From Bizionia argentinensis JUB59 (GTDB lineage Bacteria; Bacteroidota; Bacteroidia; Flavobacteriales; Flavobacteriaceae), in the NCBI RefSeq assembly GCF_000224335.1, contig NZ_AFXZ01000029.1:1-64000 (forward strand): a DNA stretch of 64,000 nt, read 5' to 3'. The notes under the pieces were generated by a model. That model saw nothing but the letters and a program-made list of their open reading frames with translations. It ran no database searches and was not told the origin of the DNA. A program made the position numbers and the translations under genes. Positions 50,326 through 58,477 of this stretch are shown here, piece by piece (position 1 is the stretch's first letter; each line of letters opens with the position of its first letter).

Positions 50326-52848
50326 ATGAAACATACATATCACATACACGGAATGACCTGCAACGGTTGTCGAAGTCACGTGGAAGAAATACTTTCTAAA
50401 GTGAAATACGTTTTAAAAGCTTCAGTCGATTTAGAAAAAGAGGAAGCAACCATTGAAATGGAATCCCATATTCCTATTGAAAAATTTCAAAATGCTCTTA
50501 AAAATGATGGCGGTAGATACAGTATTCATAAAAATCCCCTCCCAGGCTCCCCAAAGGGGAGGAGCAACAAAACGGATAAGAGCAAGAGTGAGAAAAGCCC
50601 CCTTCGGGGGTTGGGGGATACCTTTTATTGTCCAATGCACTGCGAAGGGGATAAAATCTACGACAAACCTGGTGATTGTCCAGTTTGTGGTATGGATTTA
50701 GTGGAAGAACAAAATTTATCGACTTCAAATTCAGAACAATGGACCTGCCCAATGCATCCAGAAGTTGTAAAAGATGAAGCAGGTCCTTGTCCTATCTGTG
50801 GTATGGATTTAGTACCGATGCAAGCAGATAGTTCAGCAGAAGAAAAAACGTATAAAAAGTTATTGAAGAAATTCTGGATAGCATCAATATTCACCTTGCC
50901 CATTTTTATAATGGCTATGAGCGAAATGTTGACTAATAATCCATTATATGACATCATGGATCAGAAAAACTGGAATTGGGTTCAGTTTGCGCTTTCTATT
51001 CCGGTTGTTTTTTATGCGACCTGGATGTTTTTCGAGCGTGCTTATAAAAGTATCAAAACATGGAATCTCAATATGTTTACGCTTATTGGTATCGGAGCAG
51101 GAGTCGCTTGGTTGTTTAGTGTGTTCGGGATGTTTTTCCCCGATGTATTTCCAAGCCAATTTAGATCGGAATCCGGAGCAGTACACGTGTATTTTGAAGC
51201 AGCCACCGTAATATTAACATTGGTGCTTTTAGGACAGCTTTTAGAAGCGCGTGCACACAGTAAAACCAATTCAGCCGTAAAAGAGTTGCTGAAATTAGCG
51301 CCCAATAAAGCCACAAAAGTAGTGAATGGCGAAGATGTTGAGGTCAGTATTGATAATATTGAGCTAAATGATATACTAAAAGTAAAGCCGGGTGATAAAA
51401 TCCCTGTAGATGGCGTGATAACCGAAGGCGTTACTACGATTGATGAATCTATGATTACAGGCGAACCTGTTCCTGTTGATAAAACAGAAGGCGATAAAGT
51501 GAGCAGCGGAACTATTAACGGTAATCAATCCTTTTTAATGAAAGCTGAAAAAGTAGGTAGCCATACCTTATTGTCTCAAATTATTCATATGGTTAATACT
51601 GCCAGTAGAAGTCGCGCGCCTATTCAAAATTTAGCGGATAAAGTGTCTGGTTATTTTGTGCCTGTTGTAGTTTTAATATCTTTAATAACGTTTGCCGTTT
51701 GGGCTATTTGGGGTCCAGAACCTGCTTATGTATATGCTTTAGTCAATGCTATTGCCGTATTAATAATTGCTTGCCCTTGCGCTTTAGGACTAGCAACACC
51801 CATGTCTGTTATGGTTGGGGTTGGGAAAGGTGCTCAAAATGGTGTTTTGATTAAAAATGCGGAGGCTCTCGAGAAATTAGACAAGGTAGATACTTTAATC
51901 GTTGATAAAACAGGAACCATTACCGAAGGAAAACCAACCGTTGAAAAAATGGGTGCTTTCAGTGATGTTTTTAGTGAAAGCGATGTGTTACAATATATCG
52001 TATCACTAAATAGTAATAGTGAACATCCATTAGCCGAGGCTACCGTGAAATATGGTAAAGAACAAAAAGCTGAAATTATAAAATCAGACGCCTTTAGTGC
52101 TGTTACTGGCAAAGGAGTTGAAGCTACTATCAACAATAAAAAAGTAGCCTTGGGTAATCCTAAAATGATGGAATATGCACAAGCAGAAATTACTTCACAA
52201 ATGCAAGATGAAGCTAAAACCTATCAAAAACAAGGGAAAACTGTTTCGTATTTAGCTATAGATAAAATCGTTATTGGCTATGTGGTTATTGGCGATAAAA
52301 TTAAAGCAACAAGCGCTAAAGCTATTAAGGAACTTCAAGATAAAGGTATTGCAGTAATCATGTTGACAGGCGATAATCATGATACAGCGCAAGCTGTAGC
52401 ATCCGAACTTAATCTAGCCGATTTTAAAGCCAGTATGCTTCCAGAAGATAAACTTAAAGAAGTAGAGAAACTACAAAAAGAAGGTAAGGTAGTTGCCATG
52501 GCTGGCGATGGAATAAACGATGCGCCAGCATTAGCAAAAAGTGATGTCGGTATTGCTATGGGCACAGGTACAGATGTAGCAATTGAAAGCGCCATGATAA
52601 CTTTGGTGAAAGGCGATTTAAACGGTATTGTAAAAGCAAAACATTTAAGTCATGCTGTTATGAAAAACATCAAGCAAAATCTGTTTTTCGCACTTATTTA
52701 TAACACATTGGGTGTTCCTATAGCAGCAGGTGTATTGTTTCCGATTTTTGGAATTTTATTATCCCCAATGATTGCAGCACTTGCCATGAGTTTTAGCTCG
52801 GTTTCTGTGATTGCAAATGCCTTAAGATTAAGAACTATTAAAATATAA
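50326..52848 (+). CDS. copA: Copper-translocating P1B-type ATPase (CopA)
   Basis: An 840-residue inner-membrane ATPase. It has an N-terminal HMA domain (HGMTCNGC, Cys12 and Cys15), two YHS-like metal-binding motifs (YCPMH..CPVCGMDL and WTCPMHPE..CPICGMDL), eight membrane helices with IACPCALGLATP in the sixth (CPC, near 482), TGEP actuator loop, phosphorylation site DKTGT (near 526), SEHPLAEA and GDGINDAPAL (near 726). CPC with these motifs predicts Cu(I) export to the periplasm. A palindromic DNA insertion (residues about 70-98) has extended the linker after the HMA domain. Confidence 0.93.
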   Translation: MKHTYHIHGMTCNGCRSHVEEILSKVKYVLKASVDLEKEEATIEMESHIPIEKFQNALKNDGGRYSIHKNPLPGSPKGRSNKTDKSKSEKSPLRGLGDTFYCPMHCEGDKIYDKPGDCPVCGMDLVEEQNLSTSNSEQWTCPMHPEVVKDEAGPCPICGMDLVPMQADSSAEEKTYKKLLKKFWIASIFTLPIFIMAMSEMLTNNPLYDIMDQKNWNWVQFALSIPVVFYATWMFFERAYKSIKTWNLNMFTLIGIGAGVAWLFSVFGMFFPDVFPSQFRSESGAVHVYFEAATVILTLVLLGQLLEARAHSKTNSAVKELLKLAPNKATKVVNGEDVEVSIDNIELNDILKVKPGDKIPVDGVITEGVTTIDESMITGEPVPVDKTEGDKVSSGTINGNQSFLMKAEKVGSHTLLSQIIHMVNTASRSRAPIQNLADKVSGYFVPVVVLISLITFAVWAIWGPEPAYVYALVNAIAVLIIACPCALGLATPMSVMVGVGKGAQNGVLIKNAEALEKLDKVDTLIVDKTGTITEGKPTVEKMGAFSDVFSESDVLQYIVSLNSNSEHPLAEATVKYGKEQKAEIIKSDAFSAVTGKGVEATINNKKVALGNPKMMEYAQAEITSQMQDEAKTYQKQGKTVSYLAIDKIVIGYVVIGDKIKATSAKAIKELQDKGIAVIMLTGDNHDTAQAVASELNLADFKASMLPEDKLKEVEKLQKEGKVVAMAGDGINDAPALAKSDVGIAMGTGTDVAIESAMITLVKGDLNGIVKAKHLSHAVMKNIKQNLFFALIYNTLGVPIAAGVLFPIFGILLSPMIAALAMSFSSVSVIANALRLRTIKI
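50535..50618. repeat. In-frame GC-rich repeat element inside copA
   Basis: About 84 bases, far richer in G and C than flanking sequence, with two hairpins: CTCCCC-AAA-GGGGAG (50547-50561) and CCCCC-TTC-GGGGG (50598-50610). The ends TCCCCTCCC and GGTTGGGGGA are similar in inverted orientation. Its length is a multiple of three and it encodes a Lys/Ser-rich linker between the HMA and YHS-like motifs. Confidence 0.75.
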
Positions 52849-52854
52849 TTAATT

Positions 52855-53337
52855 ATGGAAAACACAAAACATCACTCTAGTAAAGGAAGTTATAAAACAT
52901 TTTTATTAATGCTGGTTTGTTCATTTGTCGCTATGTATGTCACTATGTATTTAAATACATACGCTATAGATCATGTGTATTTTAGCTTAACCCGTTTTTA
53001 TATGACCTGTTTGGGTATTTCAGCAATGGCAGTAATCATGTGGTTTTTTATGCGAAAAATGTATCAAAATAAAAAAAAGAACATCGCTATTCTTGCAGGT
53101 AGCTTAGTGTTATTTGTTAGTGCATTGGGATTAGTTCGTGCTCAAAAACCAATTATTGGCGATATGCTTTGGTTACGCGCCATGATTCCGCATCATTCCA
53201 TTGCTATATTAACTAGTGAAAGGGCCGATATTCAAGATCCAGAAGTTAAAAAACTGGCAAATGATATTATTGAAGCACAGCGAAAAGAAATTGAACAAAT
53301 GAAAAAAATGATAAAACGTTTAGAAAATGAAAAATAA
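52855..53337 (+). CDS. DUF305 domain membrane protein
   Basis: A 160-residue protein with three N-terminal membrane helices and a C-terminal periplasmic or cytoplasmic segment carrying the DUF305 core MIPHHSIAILTSERA, with HH and a later coiled helix (IIEAQRKEIEQMKKMIKRLE). The HH motif may bind metal. It is seven bases after copA and overlaps the CusB gene by 11 bases, so it is coupled to copper export. Confidence 0.83.
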   Translation: MENTKHHSSKGSYKTFLLMLVCSFVAMYVTMYLNTYAIDHVYFSLTRFYMTCLGISAMAVIMWFFMRKMYQNKKKNIAILAGSLVLFVSALGLVRAQKPIIGDMLWLRAMIPHHSIAILTSERADIQDPEVKKLANDIIEAQRKEIEQMKKMIKRLENEK

Positions 53338-55078
53338 TAAAGTAGTCATATACATCGGTATACTAGCCATAGGGGTTCTTTTAGGCTGGGTACTCTTTAG
53401 TGGTGGTTCGTCAAGTACTGAAACGCATGACCACGACACTGTAGCAGAAACTAATCAAATGTGGACATGCTCTATGCATCCACAGATTATGCAACCAGAA
53501 CCAGGCGATTGTCCTATTTGCGGCATGGATTTAATTCCGGCAGAAAGTAGTGCAGATGGTTTGATGGCGGATGAATTTAAACTAACAGAAAACGCCATGG
53601 CTTTAGCCAATATACAAACATCTGTTGTTGGTAGTACTGATACTCAAGATAAAGCCATTAAGCTTTCAGGAAAAATTGTTGAAAATGAAGAATCAAATGC
53701 CGTTCAAGTCAGTTATTTTTCGGGAAGAATAGAGCGTTTGAATGTGAGTTTTACAGGCGAAGAAATCCGTAAAGGTCAATTATTAGCAACTATCTACTCC
53801 CCAGAATTGTATGCAGCACAACAAGAGTTGCTTACTGCAGCGTCGATAAAAGAATCGCAACCTGCTTTATATAAGGCAGTCCGGAATAAATTAAAATTAT
53901 GGAAACTATCCGAAAATCAGATAAACCAAATTGAAGAATCTGGTGAAGTGAAAGAAAATATGCCTGTTTATGCAACGGTTTCAGGTGTAGTTACTGAAAA
54001 ACTGGTCGAGCAAGGTGATTATGTTAAACAAGGTCAACCTTTGTTGAAGGTTGCCAATTTAAGTTCCGTTTGGGGTAATTTTGATGTGTACGAAAACCAA
54101 ATAGACCTGTTTAAAAAAGGACAAGAGGTTAAGGTGACTTCAAATGCCTACCCAAATAAAGAGTTTAAAGGTAAAGTAGATTTTATAAATCCAACATTAA
54201 ATACAGCAACCCGAACTGTTAGCCTGCGCGTGATATTGGATAATAAAAACGGTGTTTTTAAGCCTGGTATGTTTGTGAAAGCAATTATTGAAAATGTTTC
54301 AGATAATAAAGGAGAGGTGATAACTATTCCTTCATCAGCCGTTTTATGGACAGGTGAACGTTCTGTGATATATATAAAAACGAACCCTCATGAACCCGTT
54401 TTTGAGATGAAAGAAGTTGTTTTAGGGAATAGAATAGGTGATAATTACGAAATAGCCGAAGGATTATCTAACGGCGACGAAATAGTCACCAATGGTACAT
54501 TTACTGTAGATGCTGCCGCGCAATTGCAAAGCAAAAAGTCCATGATGAATAACTCAAAAAGTAATACAGGTCACGACGATCATCAAGGAACGGACTCTCC
54601 ATCTTTTAATACGAATGAAAGATTGAAAGTGTCTGTGGATTTTCAAAAGCAGTTGAAAGTAGTTTTTGATGACTATATCAAATTGAAAGACGCATTAGTT
54701 GAAGATAAATCGAAAAAGGTGTCAGCAGAAGCTGAAAATCTGCTTACTAATTTAGCTAACATTGATATGAAATTACTGTCAGATGACAAGGCTCATAACC
54801 ATTGGATGACTTTAGAAAAAGAAATTAAAATGTATGCTAATTCAATCGCTTACGAAAAAGACATAGCATCACAAAGAAATCATTTTAAACCGTTATCTTC
54901 ATATATGGCAAACGCTTTAGAGGTGTTTGGGATTAATGAAAAAGTGTATCATCAATTCTGTCCTATGGCAGATAATGACAAGGGTGCGTATTGGTTAAGT
55001 AGGGAAGAGCATGTATTAAATCCTTATTTTGGTGATGCCATGTTAAAATGTGGCGACGTAAAACAAGTAATAGAATAA
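53327..55078 (+). CDS. cusB: CusB-type periplasmic adaptor with YHS-like motif and C-terminal DUF3347
   Basis: A 583-residue membrane-fusion protein anchored by a signal/helix at 5-25. A heavy-metal binding motif (WTCSMHPQIMQPEPGDCPIC) at about 45-72 is followed by barrel-sandwich, helical hairpin and beta-barrel domains (for example YATVSGVVTEKLVEQGDYV and SSAVLWTGERSVIYI). A DUF3347 domain fills the last 150 residues (HQFCPMADND, MLKCGDV). It connects CusA to TolC. It lies 11 kb from cusA but on the same strand, an unusual split of the operon. Confidence 0.88.
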   Translation: MKNNKVVIYIGILAIGVLLGWVLFSGGSSSTETHDHDTVAETNQMWTCSMHPQIMQPEPGDCPICGMDLIPAESSADGLMADEFKLTENAMALANIQTSVVGSTDTQDKAIKLSGKIVENEESNAVQVSYFSGRIERLNVSFTGEEIRKGQLLATIYSPELYAAQQELLTAASIKESQPALYKAVRNKLKLWKLSENQINQIEESGEVKENMPVYATVSGVVTEKLVEQGDYVKQGQPLLKVANLSSVWGNFDVYENQIDLFKKGQEVKVTSNAYPNKEFKGKVDFINPTLNTATRTVSLRVILDNKNGVFKPGMFVKAIIENVSDNKGEVITIPSSAVLWTGERSVIYIKTNPHEPVFEMKEVVLGNRIGDNYEIAEGLSNGDEIVTNGTFTVDAAAQLQSKKSMMNNSKSNTGHDDHQGTDSPSFNTNERLKVSVDFQKQLKVVFDDYIKLKDALVEDKSKKVSAEAENLLTNLANIDMKLLSDDKAHNHWMTLEKEIKMYANSIAYEKDIASQRNHFKPLSSYMANALEVFGINEKVYHQFCPMADNDKGAYWLSREEHVLNPYFGDAMLKCGDVKQVIE

Positions 55079-55114
55079 GTGAAATCAATTAATAATAATT
55101 AAATTTTTTAAAAA

Positions 55115-55552
55115 ATGAAGAAAGTAATTTTAAGTATAGCAGTTATAGCTGCTATGGGTTTAACAAGTTGTAAAGACAATGCTAAACAAGAAACAGCGAC
55201 AGAAACAGAAGTGTCGGCAGAAATGGCTATGGCCGATTTGTCTTTTGGTGTAAGAGGAAATTGTGGTATGTGTAAAACTACCATTGAAAAAGCAGCAAAT
55301 GGTGTGGAAGGTGTTTCAAGTGCCAATTGGGATGTTGATAAAAAGAAAATCGATGTAGCTTTTGATGATACTAAAACAGATGCTATGGCCATTCATAATG
55401 CTATTGCAGCATCAGGTTATGATACTGAAAAAGCAACTGGTAATTTAGATGCTTATGAAAACTTACCTGGCTGTTGTAAGTATGATCATGATATGACGAT
55501 GAATCAATCTGGCGAAGTTAAAGCAGATGATCATTCCAATAATGATATGTAA
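55115..55552 (+). CDS. HMA-domain lipoprotein
   Basis: A 145-residue lipoprotein (lipobox GLTSC) with an HMA domain (residues 35-105) carrying RGNCGMCKTTIEKAANG as the CxxC metal site. A second pair of cysteines is in LPGCCKYDHDMT near the C terminus. It is a likely periplasmic copper carrier that could supply CusB. It ends the copper island, and a REP-like element and terminator follow. Confidence 0.87.
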   Translation: MKKVILSIAVIAAMGLTSCKDNAKQETATETEVSAEMAMADLSFGVRGNCGMCKTTIEKAANGVEGVSSANWDVDKKKIDVAFDDTKTDAMAIHNAIAASGYDTEKATGNLDAYENLPGCCKYDHDMTMNQSGEVKADDHSNNDM

Positions 55553-55616
55553 AAATAAGAAAAGGACTTTTTAAAAAGAGTTTGGAGCATTTGCTTTAGG
55601 CTACTCCTATTATTTT

Positions 55617-55661
55617 AGACCTCACAGTTCCGATGTTTCGGGATTAAAGCCTGTGAGATCT
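55617..55661. repeat. REP-like element, degenerate copy 3, with inserted hairpin
   Basis: Outer arms AGACCTCACAG and CTGTGAGATCT match the palindromes flanking the RAYT gene with one mismatch. The centre, only a few T and A bases in the other copies, is replaced by a segment containing TTCCGATGTTTCGGGA, itself a small hairpin. Confidence 0.8.
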
Positions 55662-55676
55662 TGGTTTGTGTAATAA

Positions 55677-55712
55677 AAAACCCTGTAAACATTATGTTTA
55701 TAGGGTTTTCTA
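55677..55712. terminator. Terminator at the end of the copper island
   Basis: AAAACCCTGTAAAC pairs with GTTTATAGGGTTTT (one G-U pair) around a five-base loop, flanked by A and T runs. Confidence 0.78.
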
Positions 55713-55765
55713 TTTGACTTAAGTTCTTAATTTTTAGAAAAATGTAATAAGTTCTCTTAAAAAAC

Positions 55766-55855
55766 ACCTACTAAAAACCAAAAAACCCAATCTTTTCAGA
55801 TTGGGTTTTGGTGGTGGTGCCTCTAGCTCCGACGCTTCGGAGGAATCAGGGACAC
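55766..55855 (-). pseudogene. Duplicated 3' part of tRNA-Phe with its terminator, interrupted
   Basis: Positions 55766-55823 match 56194-56251 at 57 of 58 bases. They carry the terminator hairpin (55782-55809) and the tRNA acceptor end (GGTGGTGCCTC on the plus strand). After that, the similarity continues (GGAATC and AGGGACAC), but a small hairpin, CTCCGACGCTTCGGAG (55827-55842), replaces part of the T arm. The rest of the tRNA is missing, so it is a remnant rather than a gene. Its terminator can serve the GIY-YIG gene. Confidence 0.85.
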
Positions 55856-55856
55856 G

Positions 55857-56141
55857 TTATGGAGTTGTTAGAATGTCTTTCAGAATTTCATTGTTTTCAA
55901 TAATCTTATGAATAAACTTTCTGCTTTTCATTCGTTTAACAAATGTTTCTAGAAATAATGCATCCTTTTTAGTTGCACATTTATAGTCTAATACAACGTG
56001 CCAGTCTTTTGCAATTTTAGTAAAACTCCTTTTGTAACTATGGTTATTGTGTTTGTGTAATCTTAAAGTAATATCTTCTGTTTCACCTATGTAAAACTTG
56101 TCTTTTGTATTACTATAAATAATGTAGAAGCTATGATTCAA
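55857..56141 (-). CDS. GIY-YIG nuclease domain protein
   Basis: A 94-residue protein consisting of one GIY-YIG domain. HSFYIIYSNTKDKFYIGET holds the paired motif (here IIY and YIG), and RLHKH has the catalytic arginine. The conserved glutamate lies in LFLETFVKRMKSRKF. Homologues (URI/UvrC-N-type) can act as DNA nucleases. It is bracketed by tRNA-Phe (56240-56315) and a duplicated tRNA 3' end (55766-55855), and its stop lies two bases before the remnant. This points to insertion at the tRNA by a mobile unit. Confidence 0.85.
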   Translation of the reverse strand: MNHSFYIIYSNTKDKFYIGETEDITLRLHKHNNHSYKRSFTKIAKDWHVVLDYKCATKKDALFLETFVKRMKSRKFIHKIIENNEILKDILTTP

Positions 56142-56205
56142 ACGATTTTGAATTTAGAAATAAGTTAAAACTAATGAAAAAGTCAGAATATCTACCTACT
56201 TAAAA

Positions 56206-56237
56206 CCAAAAAACCCAATCTTTTCAGATTGGGTTTT
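56206..56237 (-). terminator. Terminator of tRNA-Phe
   Basis: AAAACCCAATC pairs with GATTGGGTTTT around a six-base loop, followed by a T run on the minus strand, directly after the tRNA CCA end. An identical copy is at 55782-55809. Confidence 0.85.
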
Positions 56238-56239
56238 GG

Positions 56240-56315
56240 TGGTGGTGCCTCCAGGAATCGAACCAGGGACACAAGGATTTTCAGTCCTTTGCTCTACCAA
56301 CTGAGCTAAGGCACC
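56240..56315 (-). tRNA. tRNA-Phe (anticodon GAA)
   Basis: On the minus strand the 76-base gene begins GGTGCCTTAGCTCAGTTGGT and ends with an encoded CCA. The acceptor stem GGTGCCT pairs with AGGCACC. The D arm (GCTC...GAGC), the anticodon stem AAGGA/TCCTT with loop CTGAAAA (anticodon GAA), and the T arm CCTGG/CCTGG with TTCGATT are all intact. It is transcribed opposite to coaX and is the source of the damaged duplicate at 55766. Confidence 0.97.
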
Positions 56316-56388
56316 AGCGCTAATTGCGGTTGCAAATATAGCTAGTTTTTATTATTCACCAAAAGAAATTTTATAAAAAATCGTTTTG

Positions 56389-56396
56389 TAGCTTTG
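56389..56396 (+). promoter_or_regulatory. Candidate -7 promoter element for coaX
   Basis: TAGCTTTG matches the Bacteroidota -7 consensus TAnnTTTG exactly, 17 bases before ATG 56414. A TTTTA segment about 20 bases upstream may be part of the -33 element. Confidence 0.5.
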
Positions 56397-56413
56397 TAAC
56401 TTTAAAATAAATG

Positions 56414-57145
56414 ATGAATTTAATAGTAGATGTTGGTAATACGTTAGTCAAATTAGCTGTCTTTCAGGGGGGTGACCTGATTGATAAAGAAAATGACGTT
56501 TTGGAAAATTTTAATGTTAATTTTGAGCAACTGCTTAAAAAATATCCGAAAATACAGAAATGTATCCTTTCTTCGGTGGGTTTATTAACCGATAAGCAGT
56601 TGGAATTTGCAAAAAAGCAGCTAAATATTCTAATTTTAAATGGCGAAACACCGCTTCCATTTATTAACGATTATAAAACACCTCAAACTTTGGGTGTAGA
56701 TCGTATTGCTCTCGTTTGTGCAGCAGTTAAAAATTTTCCAAACCAGAATACTCTAATTATAGACGCTGGTACATGCATAACTTACGATTTTGTTACTCAG
56801 ACCAATCACTATTTAGGTGGATCTATTTCACCAGGTATTCGATTGCGATATACATCATTAAATAATTTAACAGCTAATTTACCGTTGTTAACAAAAGAAG
56901 TTCCTGAAACTATAATTGGTGATACCACGAAATCAGCGATACACGCTGGTGTTGTGCTGGGTAGTTTATTTGAAATAGAAGGTGTTATACTAACCTATCA
57001 AAGAAAATATTCAGATTTAACAGTTATTTTAACAGGAGGAGACGCTAATTTTTTGTCTAAACAATTAAAAAGTAGCATATTTGCCCATCCTAATTTTTTA
57101 TTAGAAGGGTTAAACTACATTTTACAATATAATTCAAACGAATGA
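56414..57145 (+). CDS. coaX: Type III pantothenate kinase
   Basis: About 243 residues, the first enzyme of coenzyme A synthesis, phosphorylating pantothenate with ATP. Motifs are the N-terminal phosphate loop DVGNTLVKLAVF, DRIALVCAAVKNFP, IDAGTCITYDF and ILTGGDANFL. An adjacent ATG at 56411 could also be used. The end overlaps the next gene by four bases. Confidence 0.9.
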   Translation: MNLIVDVGNTLVKLAVFQGGDLIDKENDVLENFNVNFEQLLKKYPKIQKCILSSVGLLTDKQLEFAKKQLNILILNGETPLPFINDYKTPQTLGVDRIALVCAAVKNFPNQNTLIIDAGTCITYDFVTQTNHYLGGSISPGIRLRYTSLNNLTANLPLLTKEVPETIIGDTTKSAIHAGVVLGSLFEIEGVILTYQRKYSDLTVILTGGDANFLSKQLKSSIFAHPNFLLEGLNYILQYNSNE

Positions 57146-58464
57146 TTAAAAAACTGATATTAGTTTTTATTGCGGTATTTGCATTTAAAAGTTATGCGCA
57201 AGACGGTACGGCATCGCCCTATTCTTTTTACGGAATTGGAAGCTTGAAGTTCAAAGGGACTGTGGAAAACCGCAGTATGGGAGGTATAAGTGTTTATACA
57301 GATAGTATACACCTTAATTTACGAAATCCCGCGTCGTACGGAGGAGAGAATTTAGAGGTCTATGGAAATGAAAGTAGACCTGTTATATTTTCTGTAGCTG
57401 GCTCGCATTCTCGATTAAATTTAAAGAGTCAAAACGGAGAAGATGAACTGAAGTCGTCAACTTTCGACTATTTATCTATGGGAATTCCGCTGGGAAGACT
57501 CGGTATCGGTTTCGGATTAATTCCATACTCATCGGTTGGATATAAATTGGAAACTAGAAATAACGATTTTAGTCTTAAAGAACGCTTTCGGGGAGAAGGT
57601 GGTGTAAACAGAACTTATATTTCGGCTGGTTACTTTATAAATAAAAACTTTAGTGTTGGAGTAGATGTTAACTATAATTTTGGAAATATTAAAAACAGTA
57701 CTATTATTCTTGATTATGACTCTAGTGATGGAACCCTATTGGAGTTTCAATCCCGCGAAAAAAACAGATCGGATTTAGCTGGTTTAAGTCTTAATTTCGG
57801 ACTTACCTATCAAGCCATGATTACGGATAAACTTCAGTTAAAATCAGGATTCACCTATACACCGGAAACTAGCTTAAATTCCACGAACGAACGATCGTTT
57901 GCCACTATACTCTTTAATCAGATTACGGGGCAGGAAGCTGAGGTTAATACTATAGACGCTAATTTAGCGGCGCAAGGTTTAGATGAAACTAAATTCGTAT
58001 TACCTTCTAAATATTCTCTAGGTGCAGGTGTTGGCCAACCAAGAATGTGGTTTGTTGGTGCAGAATACACCTTTCAAAATACGAAAAATTTTAAAAACGA
58101 ACTGTATGGTGATGCCGGTGTCGATTACTCTAACAGTTCAACTATTGCTCTTGGAGGATTTTTTATTCCAGAGTACAATTCGTTTACAAGTTACTTTAAG
58201 CGAATGGTTTACAGAGGAGGTGTTCGCTACGAATCGTCAGGCTTGAATGTAAATAACACTTCTATTGATGAGTTTGGCATATCTTTTGGAGTAGGACTTC
58301 CAGTAGGAAGAGCAGGAAACGATTTCTTTTCAAATGCCAACATAGGTTTTGAATTTGGGAAACGTGGAACAACAGATAGTAATTTAATACAAGAGAACTT
58401 TTTAAATTTTAGTTTAAGCTTATCCTTAAATGATAGATGGTTCCAAAAACGAAGATATGACTAA
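57142..58464 (+). CDS. Outer membrane protein, OmpP1/FadL-like barrel
   Basis: A 440-residue exported protein with a signal peptide (LVFIAVFAFKSYAQ) and a beta-strand-rich mature part. SPYSFYGIGSLKFKGTVENR at its N terminus and repeated aromatic-ended strands such as GLSLNFGLTYQAMITDKLQL indicate a FadL/OmpP1-type barrel. The very end (LSLSLNDRWFQKRRYD) lacks the usual terminal aromatic residue. It is in a conserved block with coaX, the TPR gene and LptC, which hints at a role in outer-membrane biogenesis. Ligand unknown. Confidence 0.75.
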   Translation: MIKKLILVFIAVFAFKSYAQDGTASPYSFYGIGSLKFKGTVENRSMGGISVYTDSIHLNLRNPASYGGENLEVYGNESRPVIFSVAGSHSRLNLKSQNGEDELKSSTFDYLSMGIPLGRLGIGFGLIPYSSVGYKLETRNNDFSLKERFRGEGGVNRTYISAGYFINKNFSVGVDVNYNFGNIKNSTIILDYDSSDGTLLEFQSREKNRSDLAGLSLNFGLTYQAMITDKLQLKSGFTYTPETSLNSTNERSFATILFNQITGQEAEVNTIDANLAAQGLDETKFVLPSKYSLGAGVGQPRMWFVGAEYTFQNTKNFKNELYGDAGVDYSNSSTIALGGFFIPEYNSFTSYFKRMVYRGGVRYESSGLNVNNTSIDEFGISFGVGLPVGRAGNDFFSNANIGFEFGKRGTTDSNLIQENFLNFSLSLSLNDRWFQKRRYD

Positions 58465-58477
58465 CAACACCAATATT

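Noticed and set aside
50431-50752. Several overlapping ORFs on both strands within the GC-rich part of copA
   Set aside because: They are shadows created by the repeat element and the coding frame of copA, which has all expected motifs.
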